Assembly (NCBI GenBank): GCA_903941095.1
Contig: CAJANN010000075.1
Span: forward strand, 1-37,454
Reading direction: 5' to 3'
From: an uncultured Rhodospirillaceae bacterium
GTDB taxonomy: Bacteria; Pseudomonadota; Alphaproteobacteria; Rhodospirillales; Magnetospirillaceae
Length of the DNA: 37,454 nucleotides
How positions within the stretch are numbered: the first letter of the stretch is position 1; every line of letters starts with the position of its first letter. Shown in pieces: positions 35,992 to 37,454 of this stretch. The translations under genes were made by a program, and so were the position numbers. The notes under the pieces are model-generated. The model had not been told where the DNA came from. It did no database searches and worked only from the letters and a program-made list of their open reading frames with translations.

Positions 35992-37362
35992 CTACGGCCG
36001 GGGCAGCCACAGGCAAACCGCCGTGCCGCCGTCCGCCCCGTCCTCGATCCAGATCCGTCCACCGTGGGATTCGACGATCTTCTTGCAGATGGCCAGACCG
36101 ATGCCGGTTCCTTCGCAGGCGTCCGGCCCGACCATGCGCTGGAAGATCAGGAAGGCGCGTTCGCGGTCTTCGGGGCGGATGCCGGTGCCATTGTCCTGGA
36201 CCCGGATGATCCAGCCGCCGGTTTCGTTCCGGCACGAGACGTCAATGCGTGCCGTCCGGAGCGGATGCCGGTACTTCAGGGCATTGCCGATCAGATTCTG
36301 GAACAGGCGCACCAGTTCGTCGGCATCGCCCGAAACGGCGGGCAGGCCGGCGGCGATGACGATTTCGGCGCCGGCCTCGGCGCGGGCGGGCTCAAGGATT
36401 GCGGCGGTTTCCGCCAGGACGGCGGCCAGATCCACCGGCCGGTGCGGCTTGTTGTCGCGCCCCAGGCGCGCATATTCCAGCAGGTCGACGATCAGCCGGT
36501 CCATCCGCCTGGCGCCGTCCACGGCAAAGCCCAGGAATTCCCGTGCCTCCTGGGTCAGGGACTGCCCGAACCGCCGTTCCAGGATGCCGAGATGGCCGGA
36601 CACCATGCGCAGCGGCTGGCGCAGATCGTGCGAGGCGACATAGGCGAACTGCTCCAGTTCGGCGTTGGAGCGGGCCAGTTGTCCGGCCTTGACGTTCAGC
36701 GCGTCATTGGCGCGGCGCAAGTCCTGCTCGGCCTTGTGGCGGTACATCAGGACCAGGGCGAACGAGCTCAGGATGGTGCCGACGAACGAGGCCAGCCAGG
36801 TCATCGACTGCATCATGCTGGTCGAGGACAACGACGAGAACAGCCCGGGGTCCAGCAGGGCGGGAACCCCGCGGCAGGCGAAAATGGCGGCCAGCAGGCC
36901 CAGCCCGGCGATCATGACGATCTGGGCCGGGTCGCGCCGGACCGACCCGTACTGCAGGACCACCAGGACCAGCAGCAGGTGCTGCAGGAAGCGGATCAGA
37001 TCGACGATGGCGATGGCGGTAGCGGGGTGCGCCGGAAACGACACGATCACCAGCGCCTCGATGGCGGCCGGGCCGTACAGCAGCAGGGGCCGGCGCGGGG
37101 CCGAGAAGAACAGGCACAGGGCGTAATAGCGCAGGCCGTATGCCAGACCCAGCAGGGCCGTGCGCCCCGTCAGCAACCAGGGCGACGACTGGATGCCCTG
37201 GATCAGGATGCTGCCGACGGCGATCGCAATCAGGAACAGCGACAAGATCCACAGCCCGACGCCTTTTTCCCTGCGCAGCCCCAGGATCGCCCACAGGGCG
37301 AAGCCCATCATCGTGCTGGCAAGGGCAACAACGGCGATCAGTGTGCGGGGGTCGAACGTCAC
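35992..37362 (-). CDS. Membrane sensor histidine kinase
   Basis: Several N-terminal TM segments; HisKA YVASHDLRQPLRMVSGHLGIL; HATPase NLIGNALKYRHP, DNGTGIRPEDRERAFLIFQRM, GTGIGLAICKKIVESHGG. Confidence 0.92.
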   Translation of the reverse strand: MTFDPRTLIAVVALASTMMGFALWAILGLRREKGVGLWILSLFLIAIAVGSILIQGIQSSPWLLTGRTALLGLAYGLRYYALCLFFSAPRRPLLLYGPAAIEALVIVSFPAHPATAIAIVDLIRFLQHLLLVLVVLQYGSVRRDPAQIVMIAGLGLLAAIFACRGVPALLDPGLFSSLSSTSMMQSMTWLASFVGTILSSFALVLMYRHKAEQDLRRANDALNVKAGQLARSNAELEQFAYVASHDLRQPLRMVSGHLGILERRFGQSLTQEAREFLGFAVDGARRMDRLIVDLLEYARLGRDNKPHRPVDLAAVLAETAAILEPARAEAGAEIVIAAGLPAVSGDADELVRLFQNLIGNALKYRHPLRTARIDVSCRNETGGWIIRVQDNGTGIRPEDRERAFLIFQRMVGPDACEGTGIGLAICKKIVESHGGRIWIEDGADGGTAVCLWLPRP

Positions 37363-37454
37363 CGGGGCTCCTGCCGCAATGGCCTATGGCGAATGGTATG
37401 GTGTTTCACGGAAAATAAACAAGCCCCATCGTGGCCGCCCCCAGGGTGATCGCC

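Noticed and set aside
35689-37449. 586-aa plus-strand ORF
   Set aside because: Antisense to the CDF and histidine kinase genes, which carry clear family motifs.

Overview
GC-rich alphaproteobacterial DNA, probably Magnetospirillum-like (inferred from gene content, including a MamB-like CDF transporter). Left part (about 1-8347): one end of an integrative mobile element. It carries a relaxase, a RHH/MobC-like protein, an XRE regulator, a CrpP/Rmf-like protein, a putative excisionase, a fused DUF6499/DUF2285 (FseA-like) activator and a tyrosine integrase, and it stops at a 45-nt 3' fragment of an initiator tRNA-fMet followed by its terminator. Next is a decayed multiheme cytochrome c gene and a low-GC AraC-family regulator. 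Centre (about 10995-23741): a compact operon with a 76-aa mini protein, a TolC-like lipoprotein, a 2072-aa LEPR/DUF4347/cadherin/CADG-repeat giant surface protein, two HlyD-like adaptors and an M50-metalloprotease/HlyD protein. No ABC ATPase is present in the locus, which makes it the best candidate for a poorly described secretion/processing system. The mini protein keeps only the N- and C-terminal motifs of the giant protein. An IS630 transposase tail is fused to the 3' end of the M50 gene. Right part: an arsenic operon (arsR-arsC-acr3-arsC-arsD-arsA), a decayed arsM tail, a lipoprotein of the Ppx/GppA (ASKHA) fold with a DUF4337 protein, a PAS histidine kinase, a DUF599 protein, a two-component system, a MamB-like CDF transporter and a membrane histidine kinase. 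All assignments come from reading the sequence; no database search was run.
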